Assembly: GCF_033807715.1 (NCBI RefSeq)
Contig: NC_084596.1
Coordinates: 35,798,879-35,862,878, forward strand
Reading direction: 5' to 3'
DNA length: 64,000 nt
From: Cololabis saira
Lineage: Eukaryota > Chordata > Actinopteri > Beloniformes > Belonidae
Both the position numbers and the translations under genes were made by a program. Below are positions 33,071 to 45,668 of the stretch, in pieces; positions within the stretch are counted from its first letter, which is position 1, and every line of letters begins with the position of its first letter. Below the pieces are notes generated by a model that saw nothing but the letters and a program-made list of their open reading frames with translations, searched no databases and was not told the DNA's origin.

Positions 33071-33745
33071 AAAATGTATATCTTACCTACTAGTAAAATC
33101 AACCCCACCCCACCGGGCGATCACAAACCCCTGCTTTGAGCGTGCAGTGAGGCTGATGCAGGCTGATTAGTGTTAACATGAATCCACCTTTAGACACGCT
33201 ATCGGGCCGGAACTTGAACCAGTGACCAGTGACCTTGAATACTTGTGCTATTTATCATCCTACTTAGGGAATGTTAGCATATTACTATATGGAAATAATC
33301 ACAGTGAGCATCTGAAAACCAATTTGCCAAATATCAGCGAGTTGCGTGCAAACTATGGAACTTTTCAACATCATTATTTAAGATTTATACACAACCTTCC
33401 TAGGGTTGGAGGGGATTTATGCTTGTGTGTTCTTGTGTTCCTTCACAATACTTTTGTGTCACCTCATTAAATCTTTTGGTTTCCCTCACTCTTAATTTCG
33501 GGGCTCGCTTTCAATACTTTTGTGTTTCCTTGGCTTCAATTGTGTTGTGAATCAGCTATTTCCTAACGAATGTTTAATTGGACTACCCTTTACAGAGGCA
33601 CCTTCAAGCATCTGTTGGCAACTGCCCAACCCTGCCATACTGATACTTTCAGAAGATGACATTAGTATATGTAATAATATTTTTAATGACCTATTTCTAA
33701 ATTCCTAGTCTTGCAAGTCATTCACTTCAGGTAATTACTTAAGCT

Positions 33746-34417
33746 CAAGGGCGCAATTTCCACTGGGGACGGGGGGGACATGTCCCCCTCACTTTTCAAA
33801 ATCATGTTTTTGTCCCCCCCACTTTTTACAGTTTAAAAACTAACGGTAGGCTCAGCCTGTGATTGCAAATCATCAAGACACCCTGTGCGAAGGTACTGAC
33901 GGCACGGCGGCCCCGCTTTTAGTTTGTTTATAAGGAAAGGAAGGAATGAACATGATCTATTTTCATATTTCATAGGAGAAATATGTGGAGACAGGCGCAA
34001 GTGAAGAAGTGCCGGCAGGCAGGCAGGAACCCAACCATGTTAGCCCCAAAAGTGATTGTAGAACAGCAACAAAACCTTAAGATCAAGAGAAGTGGTGCTG
34101 TGAATTTCCTTGGCTCCATTATAAACAAGGAGTCAATGGAATCCTATGTTTTTTCTGTGCCCAAGCTTTTGAAAATGAAAAACAAGCCTGGCCAAGAATG
34201 CAGATCCAGCATTTTCCCAAAAACGGTTTCCATATCAGGAAAAAAAAGTTAAAAAGTGTCTAAAACAGAAAATGCATATTAAAATTGTTTGATTGTTCAC
34301 ATTCACACACACATAGTCTTACAAAGCCACACTGCACATCAAAGCTACAGCTACACGCACAAATTTACCGTTCCTACTTGTGTCCCCCCCACTACTGAAA
34401 CTAAAGTTTCGCCCTTG
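33746..34417. mobile_element. hAT-type DNA transposon derivative, family 3
   Basis: The ends are CAAGGGCG and the inverse CGCCCTTG, with a perfect 8-bp duplication CTTAAGCT (33738-33745 and 34418-34425). Near both ends lie GTCCCCCC-type tracts. The interior keeps an 89-codon frame (33983-34252, MWRQAQVKKCRQAGRNPTML and onward) that is Lys/Gln/Arg-rich. It could be a fragment of the parent element's coding region, but no transposase domain is recognisable. Confidence 0.9.
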
Positions 34418-34479
34418 CTTAAGCTGAATATCACGTCTACTTTATCTGCATTATGCATTGTTAATATTGGTGGCAAACA

Positions 34480-35586
34480 CAGTCTCTGAAAGATGTTGTT
34501 GGCTCATTCATGAAGAATTCTCTTCCTGCTTCTGCGAAGGCCGATGCTTTTCTTCTCCCACTCCCTCCCTCTCTGTCCCTGCTGCTCCAATCTGTCTTGT
34601 GCTGTCTCGTCAATCTATTTCCTTGCATAGCCTCCAAACTTTTTTTAAATCATGGAATTGGTTAACTGGTCTCTCATCGCAATTGACCAAAAGAAGACAG
34701 GGCAGAGGGGAGCCCTCTTACCTCTACGGGACCTTTGCAACTGGATACACGATGGACTCCTGGCAGAAGTGGAGAGTCGTGTGTCTGTCCATACTGTCTG
34801 TCAAGGATGTTGAAGATGTGTACATAATTGGATTTCTGATAACAGGACTTCTGCTTTTTGGAGCTGGCGTTTACCTGACATATTGACAAAATCAGAGAAT
34901 GTTGACAGCTATTCTGGCAATTTCAAGCCCGGCTGGCCAAGTGATGGAATATTTTATACTATCAACACTCTGACTCAGACGCTGTGTAAACAAAATTGCA
35001 AACTGGATGTGATTCTCCAACACAATCGTAGGCTAGGTGTGGTTTTGGAGCTCATTGGCAGGATGGAAAAGACCTTGGAGAAGTTGCAAGCTCGGCTTGG
35101 TGGAAATTGTCTGTTTGGGTCGCCATTGAGATAAACCAGAGAGACTTTAAGGCAGACAGATGGTCACGGGTGATCCCTCCTATACAGCAAACCAGGTGGA
35201 TGCGCTGCGCCTGGAGGCTGCAGCGATCACTTAGCTGGCCTGTGCCGGGAACTTCCCCCTCCACCCTCACCCCCTCCACATATGCAAGTCTCAAGTTTGT
35301 TTTTCTCATGATGTTGTCCGAGTATGTTGCTTTTTTTTGCTCTGTGGGGTTTTTTGCACAGTCACACTTTTTCACCTAGTGTGAAGATGTTTTTTTTTCC
35401 CTCCTCTTTTCTCGTGGTCTCTTTTTTCTCACCAGCCTAACCAGAACTGCAGCCTCAGGCATCTGTCCACCCATGTCTTATGATGTTTGTTTTTTTTGTT
35501 TTTTTTTTTCTGTGGACGAGCTGTGGTGCAGTGAAATGTTATTGTCGAGAGGCTGGCTCAGTATCTAATAAAGAATCTTGAAAGAA
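34480..35586 (+). pseudogene. Gene-like element: broken single-pass membrane protein with coiled-coil-like tail
   Basis: Reading from ATG 34652, coding-like blocks occur in different frames, so at least two frameshifts are needed to join them. First comes MELVNWSLIAIDQ. In the next frame, YLYGTFATGYTMDSWQKWR is followed by a hydrophobic span with IGFLITGLLLFGAGVYLTY (probable membrane helix, about 34828-34883). In a third frame, DVILQHNRRLGVVLELIGR then MEKTLEKLQARLGG ends at TAA 35132-35134; it is heptad-like and charged. A 3' stretch of about 450 bases ends with AATAAA at 35567-35572. No introns are seen, so it may be a retrocopy or a repeat-borne gene. I have an impression of similar sequences in other fish genomes but cannot name the family. 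Function unknown. Confidence 0.5.
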
Positions 35587-38367
35587 GCACGTACACTGGA
35601 AAATTCTAGTATGAATAGCACATTTCGTACCTGCCATCCCATTTTTACCCCGGGCTACAGTTTGCCAGAGCAGCCAATTCATAAGTTGACTGAGTACGTT
35701 GAGTACATAGCATGACCTGTGAGGTCAGATGGTGCGTGATACCTGTGGTAATTGTGTGCTGTCTAGACGGGTGCTGCCAGGCGTGAGCAGTTTGTTTAGT
35801 ATTAAATGTTCAAAACTACAACCATTAACTTTGCAAAGTCGTCTAAAGATAAGCATGAATACAAATGTAATCTTCTTTGAATTAAATTCAAAATATGAAA
35901 TGATACAGTACATGTCTAGGAACTGAAAAAAGTTTGTTGGCTGGCAGGGGACCTAAGCACAATGTAAACAACACAGGTTTTATGAAAAAGAATATCTGAG
36001 GAAGCACATTCCAGATGTTTGTTGGACTTCAAGGACATATGTGAGCCAAAATGAAATAAAAACATGGCAAACTTGGAAGAAAACATGATATCTTTACATA
36101 TATGGATAAATAAGTTTATTACTGCCACCTTTGACATTCTTCGAGTGAGTCCAGGACAGTAGTAATTTTCAAAATGTGTCCGTCCATTCCAGGTTTAATC
36201 TTTCTTTTATTGCCTCTGGAGTTCAAATCATGAAAAGTGGCTGAGAACAAAAAAAAAAAAGATGAGATTGGTCTCATGAGGCTGCCAGAGGAGATACACA
36301 ACTGAATTTGTTCATTATCTCATATCTCATATCTCATTATCTCATTATCTCATTTCATATAGGTTGGCAGCTCACCTGCTTGGAACATTTTTCTTATTAT
36401 CATGACCCCTTACGGACAAAGAAAAGAAATGAGTTCAGTCTCCCTCCAGCTTTAAGTGTGTTCCCATCCACGTGTGCACGGCCAAAGGATAGCGCGGACA
36501 GTAAAGAGGGGGAGAGGGAATCGTGCAGGTGAGTGCCCTCTATTTCTCCTGTTTATTCAGCAGCTGGAAGGCTTTTGTCCAGGAGCAGGTTTCCAGTCAC
36601 TGTAAGTGAAACACATTTGACATTGTCTTTATATTGTCCTGCACTTTTGTTCCACATTTCACATCACTTAACTTTGTTTTACATCCTGCTGCCGCCGGTC
36701 AACACCGGGGTCGGGAACTCGTCGCTGTGAAAACTCGGCTCCATATCAGACCCACATAGGGTTTCACTGTACTGTTTCCTTTTCTTTGCTTTATGTTGTC
36801 CACGTTTCAGTTTTTTTGTGTTCTGCTGTGACTAATTGTAATCATTTTCATAAAACAAGGGCATGCCAGGCCAACCTGGGAACAAAAGCTGCCCTCAGCA
36901 GCTGGAACCCAGTTCACTCGGGCAGAGAGGAGCAAAAAGAGGGTCAGATACAGCCAGATTTTAAATATCCCTTCATAACTTCATCTTGCTTTCCTCCATT
37001 TGTTTAATTTATCAATTTATACGATACAGAGACATATGTGCTGACAGTGTCTTGGAGGCAGTTAGAGCATATAAACCAGTTCAGATATGTCTTTCAAATA
37101 AAACTCCTCTTTGTGTTTTGCATTTCAAGTTTCTGCTCTCATCACTCCCCAGTGCTTGGCTGTCTCTCCTCATCTATCTTGTTAAAGCAGGCACTGTTTT
37201 CCTCTTTTCATCTCCCTTCTCACATTTTCTGCTCTGCTCTCCTCGCTCAGTTGCTGCTGTGATAATAAAACCACACAGAAACTAAAAACCAAAAAATTAG
37301 GCCATAATGTGTGGCATAAAAATTAGTAAGGCTTGACGCAGGCTGCCGATATGTTGTCTCCCTTCAAAGATTGCAAATGTTTGCTCTATAATTACCCCCA
37401 TTTAAGGAGCATTAACAGTTTTTACAATAATGTGCCGCCTCTAATAATATAATTTGGATGGGGATGCTGTGGTTGAGGGAGACTGCGTAAAAGCTGTAGA
37501 TGCATGAAAGAATGGATTAAATGATTTAGTTTGGCTGTGTTGCTCAAACAGACCATCATTAACACTGATGATCAGATTTGGACAAAAATAAGAGTAATTG
37601 AACTAATTTAAAAATGTCATTTTAACCCCAAAATGTATTGTTATTAATATTGTTTATTACATTATTTAGGAAAGAAATAATGAATAAATTATAAATTAGT
37701 CGACTGTTGAAAAGTTGGAATTGTGGCAGAGAGACTAACATTAGCATTTTTACCCCCAAACACTATCATTCACTCAGTATTTTCTCTGTATCAGTTAATT
37801 CTCTGTAAACCTTAGAGATGCTTGACCAGAAAATATCCTAGCATTCCTGAAGTAGCTCTTCATATCAGCCCTTCTGGCACCCACAACCATGTGACATTCA
37901 CAAGTCATTCTGATCGGTTTGAACTTCGGCGGGTAATAACTTAACTGAGCATAAGTGTAAACCAGCAACTGAACAAATTGATAAATGTTAAATGTTTTTT
38001 AAATAAAAACATTAAAATAAAGACTGCATACAGGATATAATAAATCAGGTCAGTAGGCATATTTAATGTAATGTAATCATCTCATAACTTTGCTGTACTT
38101 CTGAATACATGAAACCAGGTGTTTTTGTGTACTGGATGATGATTCAAGCACATAAAACACTGACGTCTAACTGCTGATGTAAAAATGAGAGCATTTAATG
38201 TCTGAAACACCTTAGATGTCAGATTACAAGATTGTTTCATGGGTCCTGACAGTTTCAGGTCTAATATCAGCAAAAGGTTACTGCAAATTGTTTAATAGTT
38301 TACCTAGCATGATTGTATTTCTTAAACTGTAATTAACTTGCTTCCTAACAAGCAACATAGCACATAC

Positions 38368-38369
<2 letters not shown>
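35587..38369. other. Intergenic DNA, nothing recognised
   Basis: AT-rich intergenic sequence. A short CATTATCT/CATATCT tandem lies near 36313-36355. No gene or element ends are recognised. Confidence 0.5.
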
Positions 38370-38398
<29 letters not shown>

Positions 38399-38561
38399 TG
38401 TATGTATGTATGTATGTATGTATGTATGTATGTATGTATGTATGTATGTATGTATGTATGTATGTATGTATGTATGTATGTATGTATGTATGTATGTATG
38501 TATGTATGTATGTATGTATGTATGTATGTATGTATGTATGTATGTATGTATGTATGTATGT
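38370..38561. repeat. (TATG)n microsatellite, about 48 units
   Basis: A near-pure tetranucleotide array of roughly 190 bases. It is open in several frames on both strands and so produces spurious long frames. Confidence 0.98.
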
Positions 38562-38609
38562 TACATATTTTCAACAGTTTTAAGCAGCCATGCACAGGCA
38601 CACACATGT

Positions 38610-39686
<1,077 letters not shown>

Positions 39687-39746
39687 GCTCAACTATCCTA
39701 CAACTACGTCTTTTCACAGTTCTGTATTGTCAGATTGTTGGGAACC

Positions 39747-40153
39747 ATGCCTGCAATTGTCAACCTCCTGTTTAATGCGGTGTCTACCAACACCACCATC
39801 TCCTTCACGGTGGTGCTACCGATGGTGAGCCTGGTCTCTCTTCTGGTGGGAGTGGGGGGTCACCTGCTGCTGTGGCTGGTGCTGATGAAGAACCCCCGCA
39901 CTCGCTGCAAGCCCAGCTCCATCCTGCTCCTCAATCTGAGCCTGGCAGACCTGGGCGCCCTGCTCACCCTGCCCTGCGTGCTCCTGGGCGCTGGTTTCCA
40001 GAACTGGCAGCTCGGTGGTGGGACCTGTGTCCTCCTGGGATTCATGACCTCGGTGACGGTTGGAGTGGAGATCTTCAGCCTGGCAACACTGTCGGTGTTG
40101 AGGTATCGTATTGTTTCCCCACATACGAGACCTCCTGCCAGTCTGACACAAGT
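39747..40153 (+). CDS. GPCR exon 1: N-terminus to intracellular loop 2
   Basis: It encodes MPAIVNLLFNAVSTNTTISF through PPASLTQ plus two bases of Val136. The donor is GTGAGT after CAAGT. A competing donor (GTATCG after 40101) was rejected: using it would delete most of loop 2, and the longer exon gives a normal TM3-loop2-TM4 spacing. Confidence 0.85.
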
Positions 40154-43060
40154 GTGAGTATAATACATCAAGTAGAGAACTTTTCTGAAACGATTACAAC
40201 CGCTATCGATTTAATAAGTGAGAGGAAACTCATCTTATATGTGGGCAGTGGCTCAGGTGATAGAGCAGCAGAGGTGTCAAGTAACGAAGTACAAATACTT
40301 CGTTACCTTACTTAAGTAGAAATGTTGGTTACCTATACTTCACTGGAGTAATTATTTTTCAGACGACTTTTTACTTTTACTCCTTACATTTTCACGCAAT
40401 TATCTGTACTTTTTACTCCTTACATTTTAAAAACAGCCTCGTTACTCTATTTAATTTCGGCCTTTAAAAAAAAACTATCCAGTTAAATTGCTCCATCCGG
40501 ATAGAGTGAATTTGGTTGTGGTTGTTTCAGATGTTCTTGTCCAGTTTTGTTCTTACATCCGTTCCCTCAGATTCCTGCAACTAAACTTGGATGTACATTC
40601 CAATAAAGGTTAGGATAAATGATAACATGCCTCTGAAGTTTGACTTTTTGCACCATTACAATACTTATAGGCAACTAGTCATCATATCTCCTGCTCTCTG
40701 AAACACATGTTAATGCTCAATAGTACACATATATGGTTCTTTAACATATTTGCATTATACTAAGATGCATTCATTTTCAATGGCTTTTGTCCTTAATGGC
40801 TTTTCCCCCCTTACATTACTTTTACTTTTATACTTTAAGTAGTTTTGAAACCAGTACTTTTATACTTTTACTTGAGTAAAAAACTTGAGTTGATACTTCA
40901 ACTTCTACAGGAGTATTTTTAAACTCTAGTATCTATACTTCTACCTGAGTAATGAATGTGAATACTGAAGACACCTCTGTAGAGCAGGTGGTCCAATTAT
41001 CGAAGGGTCGGCGGTTCGAACCCTTGTGCCCCCAGTCATCTGTTTTTTGTGTCCTTGTGCAAGACACTTTGCCTCCAGTGAGGGCATGGCTGGTGAGTGA
41101 ACATGTATGAATGTTTCAGTGGTGGTCGGAGGGGCTGTTGGCACGGATTGGCTCCCATGTTTCCGTCAGTCTGCCCCAGGTTACATATGTAACTTACCAT
41201 CACCAAGTATGAATGAAGTGAATGAATAATATACGACAATTGCAAAGTGACTTTGGGTTCTGTGAAAAGCGCTATATAAATGCTAAATAAAAGTTATTAT
41301 GTGGCTTATTAGCCCCGTGACCCTGAATGATGGATGACTACAGATGTGATTTTGCAGAGTGAAGTTCTTTTATTCATTCTTTTGCCCATTTTTCTTTATG
41401 CTGAAGCATTAAGGAAAAAACAGCAACTGAGGGATCTTTGGGAAACTAAGTGTTAATTACTAGTTGGAGCTCAGGGTTTGTGTGGAAATATATACTAAAA
41501 ACATTTGCCTAGATCCCATGCAAACCATAACACTGAAACAGCACTTATGTAGTGTAGAATTGCTGTTTCAAGTTTATTTCTATGGTAAAAAGGGACTTGA
41601 TGAGAATATAGTGAGAATCTATTCATATAGCTTTCATAATACAAGCAAAAGCAGCACCAGCTTTTTCTGAATCAGTTCTGAAAAATCCTAATTGTACTCC
41701 AAAATGTGACAAACTGGAGACTTTTGAAGTTGCTAAAACATTTAATGGGTTTTTAACACCACATTTGTAGGAGAGGGTAACAAGTTTCCAAGGCGATACA
41801 GCTTATTAATTGGGGGGTTTGTTTTAATTGAATAGGCTTCCAAGTAGGATAGAAAATGTGAGGGTTGTTACTGTCATCTGCAGCTTTAGTGAAGAGTGTC
41901 AGCTTGGTTTTCAATGTAGTTTTGCCTGATAATAAAACCATGTGGTTCTCAGCCACAGACATTGTAAAAGGTCATTACTGAAGCTGAATTAATTAGGCGG
42001 ATAACTCATGTTATTGAGGTTAGGCCTGGAAGGTACATTGATTTATCTAAATTGGCACGGTGACAGTTGCTTTTCTCAGACCATAAATTCAGTAAATGAA
42101 ATAATAAAATAAATTATTATGTCAAATAAAATATGTCCTGGATGGGGTCTGCATGTTAAAACACCTTAGAGATAATACTGTATGACTGGTTAAAATATAT
42201 GGATAAAGCAGATTGCTTGACACTGTTATGTTGCAGATCCAGGATCAAATCATGTCCCATCAGATAAAATTTATTACAGTTATGTTGTCTGACACAGACA
42301 CACACACAAAAACAAACTATGCTTTGCCTCCCGCAGGTTATTTGCTGTGGTAGCCATCTGGGTGGTTTCGGTAACCATGGCATTGCCGAAAGTCACCTAC
42401 ATCATCTTTGACGGTGGATGCACGTGGGAGGTTGGCCGAGAAGAGTGGCTGTTCTTCCTGGTTCCTGCCTTCCTGATTTACTACGTGGCTCCTCTCCTGT
42501 GTATTGCTGTCAACTGTGGCCTCATCATCTCTCACCTGCACAGCTGCAGGGGCACGCTGGTTGCAAACAGACGCAACAAGAAAGCTACCGCCTTGCTCAT
42601 TGGTTCAACACTGGTTTTTGCCATCAGCTGGCTGCCCTACTATGCACTTGAGTTTGTCAATGTAATGTCCCCGTATGTTAGTTCAGCAGCTTCTCCCACT
42701 GGCAGATTTGGGCTTGAGCCGGCTTCCACTTGGTCTCCTTTGTATTTGTCGGCCACCCGTTCCGGTCCGAGTGACCAAAGGCCGACTCGGGTGACCCTGC
42801 TGTGGGAAATATCATCCCTCACAGCCATTTTATTGGTGTGCCTGGCGCCATGCTGGAATCCGCCGCTGTACTTCCTGCTGTCACGTCCGGCAGTGCGTCA
42901 GCTGAGGGCTCTTCTGCCGTCTTTCTTTCAAGAGAAGTTGGGGAAGAAGCCTGCACAGCGCTGGCGCATCGCTCCTGCTCCTCCCCCTTGTTTGCCGTCG
43001 CCTGATGCTCCTGCAGCACAATCGTTCGCTCACACCCTGAGTCACAGACCGACTCAATAA
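39747..43060 (+). CDS. Orphan class A (rhodopsin-like) GPCR, galanin/GPR151-type
   Basis: Two exons (39747-40153 and 42337-43060) give 376 residues with seven membrane helices. Landmarks: glycosylation sequon N15; TM2 NLSLADL with Asp68; Cys94 at the top of TM3 pairing with Cys164 (FDGGCTW) in loop 2; LRY (118-120) in place of DRY; Trp144 in TM4; Pro188 in TM5; SWLP (233-236) in TM6; NPPLY (310-314) in TM7; a basic-then-Pro-rich tail. The TM1 Asn is His39 (GVGGHL). Loop 3 is long (about residues 247-290, Ser/Pro/Thr-rich). The intron falls at the end of loop 2, after LTQV. The start at ATG 39747 (AACCATGC) was chosen because an acceptor at 39687 removes the upstream in-frame ATG 39645. Likely a plasma-membrane peptide receptor; ligand unknown. 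GPR151 kinship is an impression from KPS..LNLSLADL and the missing DRY, not an alignment. Confidence 0.85.
40241..41290 (+). mobile_element. tRNA-derived SINE, interrupted by a hAT element
   Basis: The SINE is in two pieces, 40241-40268 and 40988-41290 (about 330 bases in all). The left piece carries an A-box-like GTGGCTCAGGTGATAGAG. The right piece carries a perfect B-box-like GGTTCGAACCC at 41014-41024. The body continues with GTCCTTGTGCAAGACACTT and ends in a LINE-like tail AGCGCTATATAAATGC. No standalone tRNA can fold from it, so it is a SINE, not a tRNA gene. Confidence 0.8.
40269..40979. mobile_element. hAT-type non-autonomous DNA transposon, family 2, copy B
   Basis: The ends are CAGAGGTGTC and its inverse GACACCTCTG, with a perfect 8-bp duplication TAGAGCAG (40261-40268 and 40980-40987). 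The duplication is part of the host SINE, proving insertion into it. The sequence is nearly the same as the copy at 30434-31132. Confidence 0.95.
41291..42336. other. GPCR intron, right part
   Basis: I looked for an extra small exon here because a short splice form would lack loop 2, and found none. The acceptor CCTCCCGCAG ends at 42336. Confidence 0.6.
42337..43060 (+). CDS. GPCR exon 2: TM4 to C-terminus
   Basis: It completes Val136, then encodes LFAVVAIWVVSVTMALPKV (TM4) through TM7 and a 60-residue tail ending AHTLSHRPTQ. The tail follows a basic, juxtamembrane RPAVRQLRALLPSF segment (helix 8-like). No palmitoylation-type Cys cluster is seen directly after TM7. Confidence 0.88.
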
Positions 43061-43061
43061 A
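43056..43061 (+). terminator. AATAAA overlapping the GPCR stop codon
   Basis: The stop codon TAA (43058-43060) lies inside an AATAAA hexamer. If it is used for polyadenylation the 3' UTR would be only some tens of bases. Other AATAAA hexamers lie further on, for example GAAATAAAGCC near 43868. Confidence 0.5.
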
Positions 43062-45540
43062 AGTCACACAGCTGTGCTCACTCACACATCCCCATCAGAT
43101 GCTGTTAACATCCTTCCAAGAGTAGGTGATTCACAGCAAGCTTTGTACAGTACATCTTAGTTTGTGCCATACGTACCGCATACATGCACTGCTCTTGGCA
43201 ACACACTGCTAGATTCTCGGACAGATGACGGCGCATCATAAACAGAATACATTTTAGGCCATAAATAGAAAAGGGTTATAACCCTCATTGCAATGCCAGG
43301 GTGTCTTAGAAACGTGGATGCAGGGAACAGCCAGCTGGCAGAGGAGAATCTAATCAAAAAAATTGAAAGTCAAACCGTAGAAATATCCTTTTATACCAAA
43401 GCTCATGTCATAATTTATAAATCCAGGTCACTGAACTTTAAGATATGTCTCTGAGCTGCATATGGGACCTGAAACTACAATATAACAGCCTTTTTACGGG
43501 ATCCGAAGGACATCTGGGTCCACGCTGACTGATAAAACCCATCCAAGCAAATATGCACCAATCTCCTCATAAAAATAAATAAATTATAGAGCTTTAAAAC
43601 GAATCTAACTGCAATAGAAAAAAAGAATTTATAAAAAAAATAAATCCTCTGATTAAGTATGATAAATGGAAAGGGCTTAGTACAATATAAGCTTTGCTCT
43701 GCTTTCAGAAGCTTCTGTCGGGCGTTGTTATAGAGCGTTTAGTACATCACAACCTTGTAACCCCATTACTGAGCTGTCTGGTGAAGCAACAACACACGGG
43801 ATGCTAGTTATCTGAAAATACCCCAATAAAGTCTAAAATCTGTGTTTAAATTATGATAATGTTGTGGAAATAAAGCCTACTTGACTTCAGCAGTCAAGAC
43901 GGTTTGAAATTATGTTTCTTCGCTTTCTTGCTGTGAATTAAACTAGAATATCAACAACACTCAGTCAAGCGTTCTGTTTCTGTTTCAGCAGCGATCGTGT
44001 CTCCTGTGGGAAATATAAGGCTCCTCCGCTGCTGCATATTCACCAGCTGGTGTCTGAGTTTGTCTGCTAACCATGAGTACTTAACAGGAAGTGTCTAGAG
44101 GGACTAGCAAATCTGAAAACATTCAACTCTTTTTGGCAGAAATGTAGAAACCTTTTGTCAGTCAGTTTGTAGTCTTTTCTTTGGTTTTTTTTTTGGTGCG
44201 TTGTGTTAGTGGTCGTCACAGTGGATGATTTGTTTTCATCTTGCAGTGTTTTATAGATTTTCCTTCATCACAATAACCACATATCCTCCTTCACCGCATC
44301 CAGAAATCTCCTCGTATTGTTTGATTCAAAATAAAACCTGATGCTGATCTGTGACATGACATTTGTTTAGGATACTTTAGATAGACAGAACTGAACTGGA
44401 GTGATTATGTACCGGTATATAACTGGGGTGTGGGCAGTCTTCTGTCTTTTTTTCTTCTTTTTCTTCTGCAATACACTTTTAGTGGCTAATGAACACATTT
44501 ATCTTTGTCGTCTATCTGCCCTGTGATCCTCTCATGCTTTTCAAGGCTGCGAGCTCCAATGTGCCGATGAGACTTAATTAAGACGACAGATTAGTGAAAG
44601 CTTGTGATATACTGTAGGTCGTGCTCAGCAGGCTCACTGAGAAGATCCTAGCCATTTCTATTTAGCGTATTTACCAAAGACCTGAGACTTCTGTAGGCCC
44701 TTTGAATGGAAATACAAGGTATAATGAGCTGCAAAGTCTAGCTGAAAGAAGATTAATATGCAAAGGGATCTGGGGATAGTCGTTATAAAAGAAGCGGCTT
44801 TCCATCAACTAAATAGGTACTTAAAAGAAAGATTGATTTTATGTTTGACAGCAAGCTTAAACAGCTAATATCCTGAAACGGATGCCAGGTTCAATAATTG
44901 TCATTAAGTGTGGGGTTTTTTTTCAAAATCCCATGGGGAGCATTTGTTTAAAATAAAGAGGTAAAGAAGAAATAACTCGTGCCTTGATAGGCCATCAGAG
45001 CCCCACAGCACGATCAATGTTTAGCAAAATGTTAATTCTTACTCTGTGGGAATATTCAAAGGTTAATACCATGGATACAAGGAAAAATATATATTTATAA
45101 GGTTTTGATATTTACATTCTGAATTTTATGATCATGACTTCAGTTTGGCTGCATGTGAAATGTGGCATTGATGTTTTCTTTCATGAGACAAAATAAATCA
45201 CTGAACTTCTATTAGTTCCTTTGAGGATTTCCTTGTGTTACAGTTGGTTGTTGAATATCAAAATAATTTCAGTTGTTTGCTTTTTAATAGTTAATAAAGA
45301 GTTAACTTAAATCTGAATTAGTTTAAGTGATAATGAAACTTGAAAATTAAATTTTTTTTTTATTGTTTTTGCTTTTAATTTGTCTTCTTAGATTTTACTA
45401 TGCCAATAGACTAATTGCTTCTGCAGAATGTTCAATTTCCATTGTTTCTCTTAGGCCTATCTATTATATCAATTCCAGTCCAACAACTGCACACAGTTCA
45501 GCCATAATCTCAAGTTTTTGCTCATTTATAATTTAAGGAT
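43062..45540. other. Intergenic DNA after the GPCR gene
   Basis: It may hold the receptor's longer 3' UTR. No further exon, RNA gene or transposon end is recognised. Confidence 0.5.
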
Positions 45541-45544
45541 TCTA

Positions 45545-45668
45545 CATGTGCCCTCCAGTGGAGTGGTGATCTTTCCACGGTGTACCCTGAACTTTACCCA
45601 ACGACATCAGGGGTATGTGTCATCAGACTCTCATGAACCGGAACAAGAAGAAGGGGCGATGGATGGAT
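45545..45668. repeat. Degenerate dispersed repeat fragment
   Basis: GGTGTACCCTGAACTTTACC and, further on, ATGGATGGATGAGC resemble a common fish repeat (consensus with GGTGTACCCTGCCT and a GGATGGATGG end). Decayed copy; edges approximate. Confidence 0.45.

Noticed and set aside
40241..41030. Possible tRNA gene (GGTTCGAACCC B box)
   Set aside because: The A and B boxes are 750 bases apart because of a transposon insertion, and the surrounding body and tail are those of a SINE. No cloverleaf is possible.
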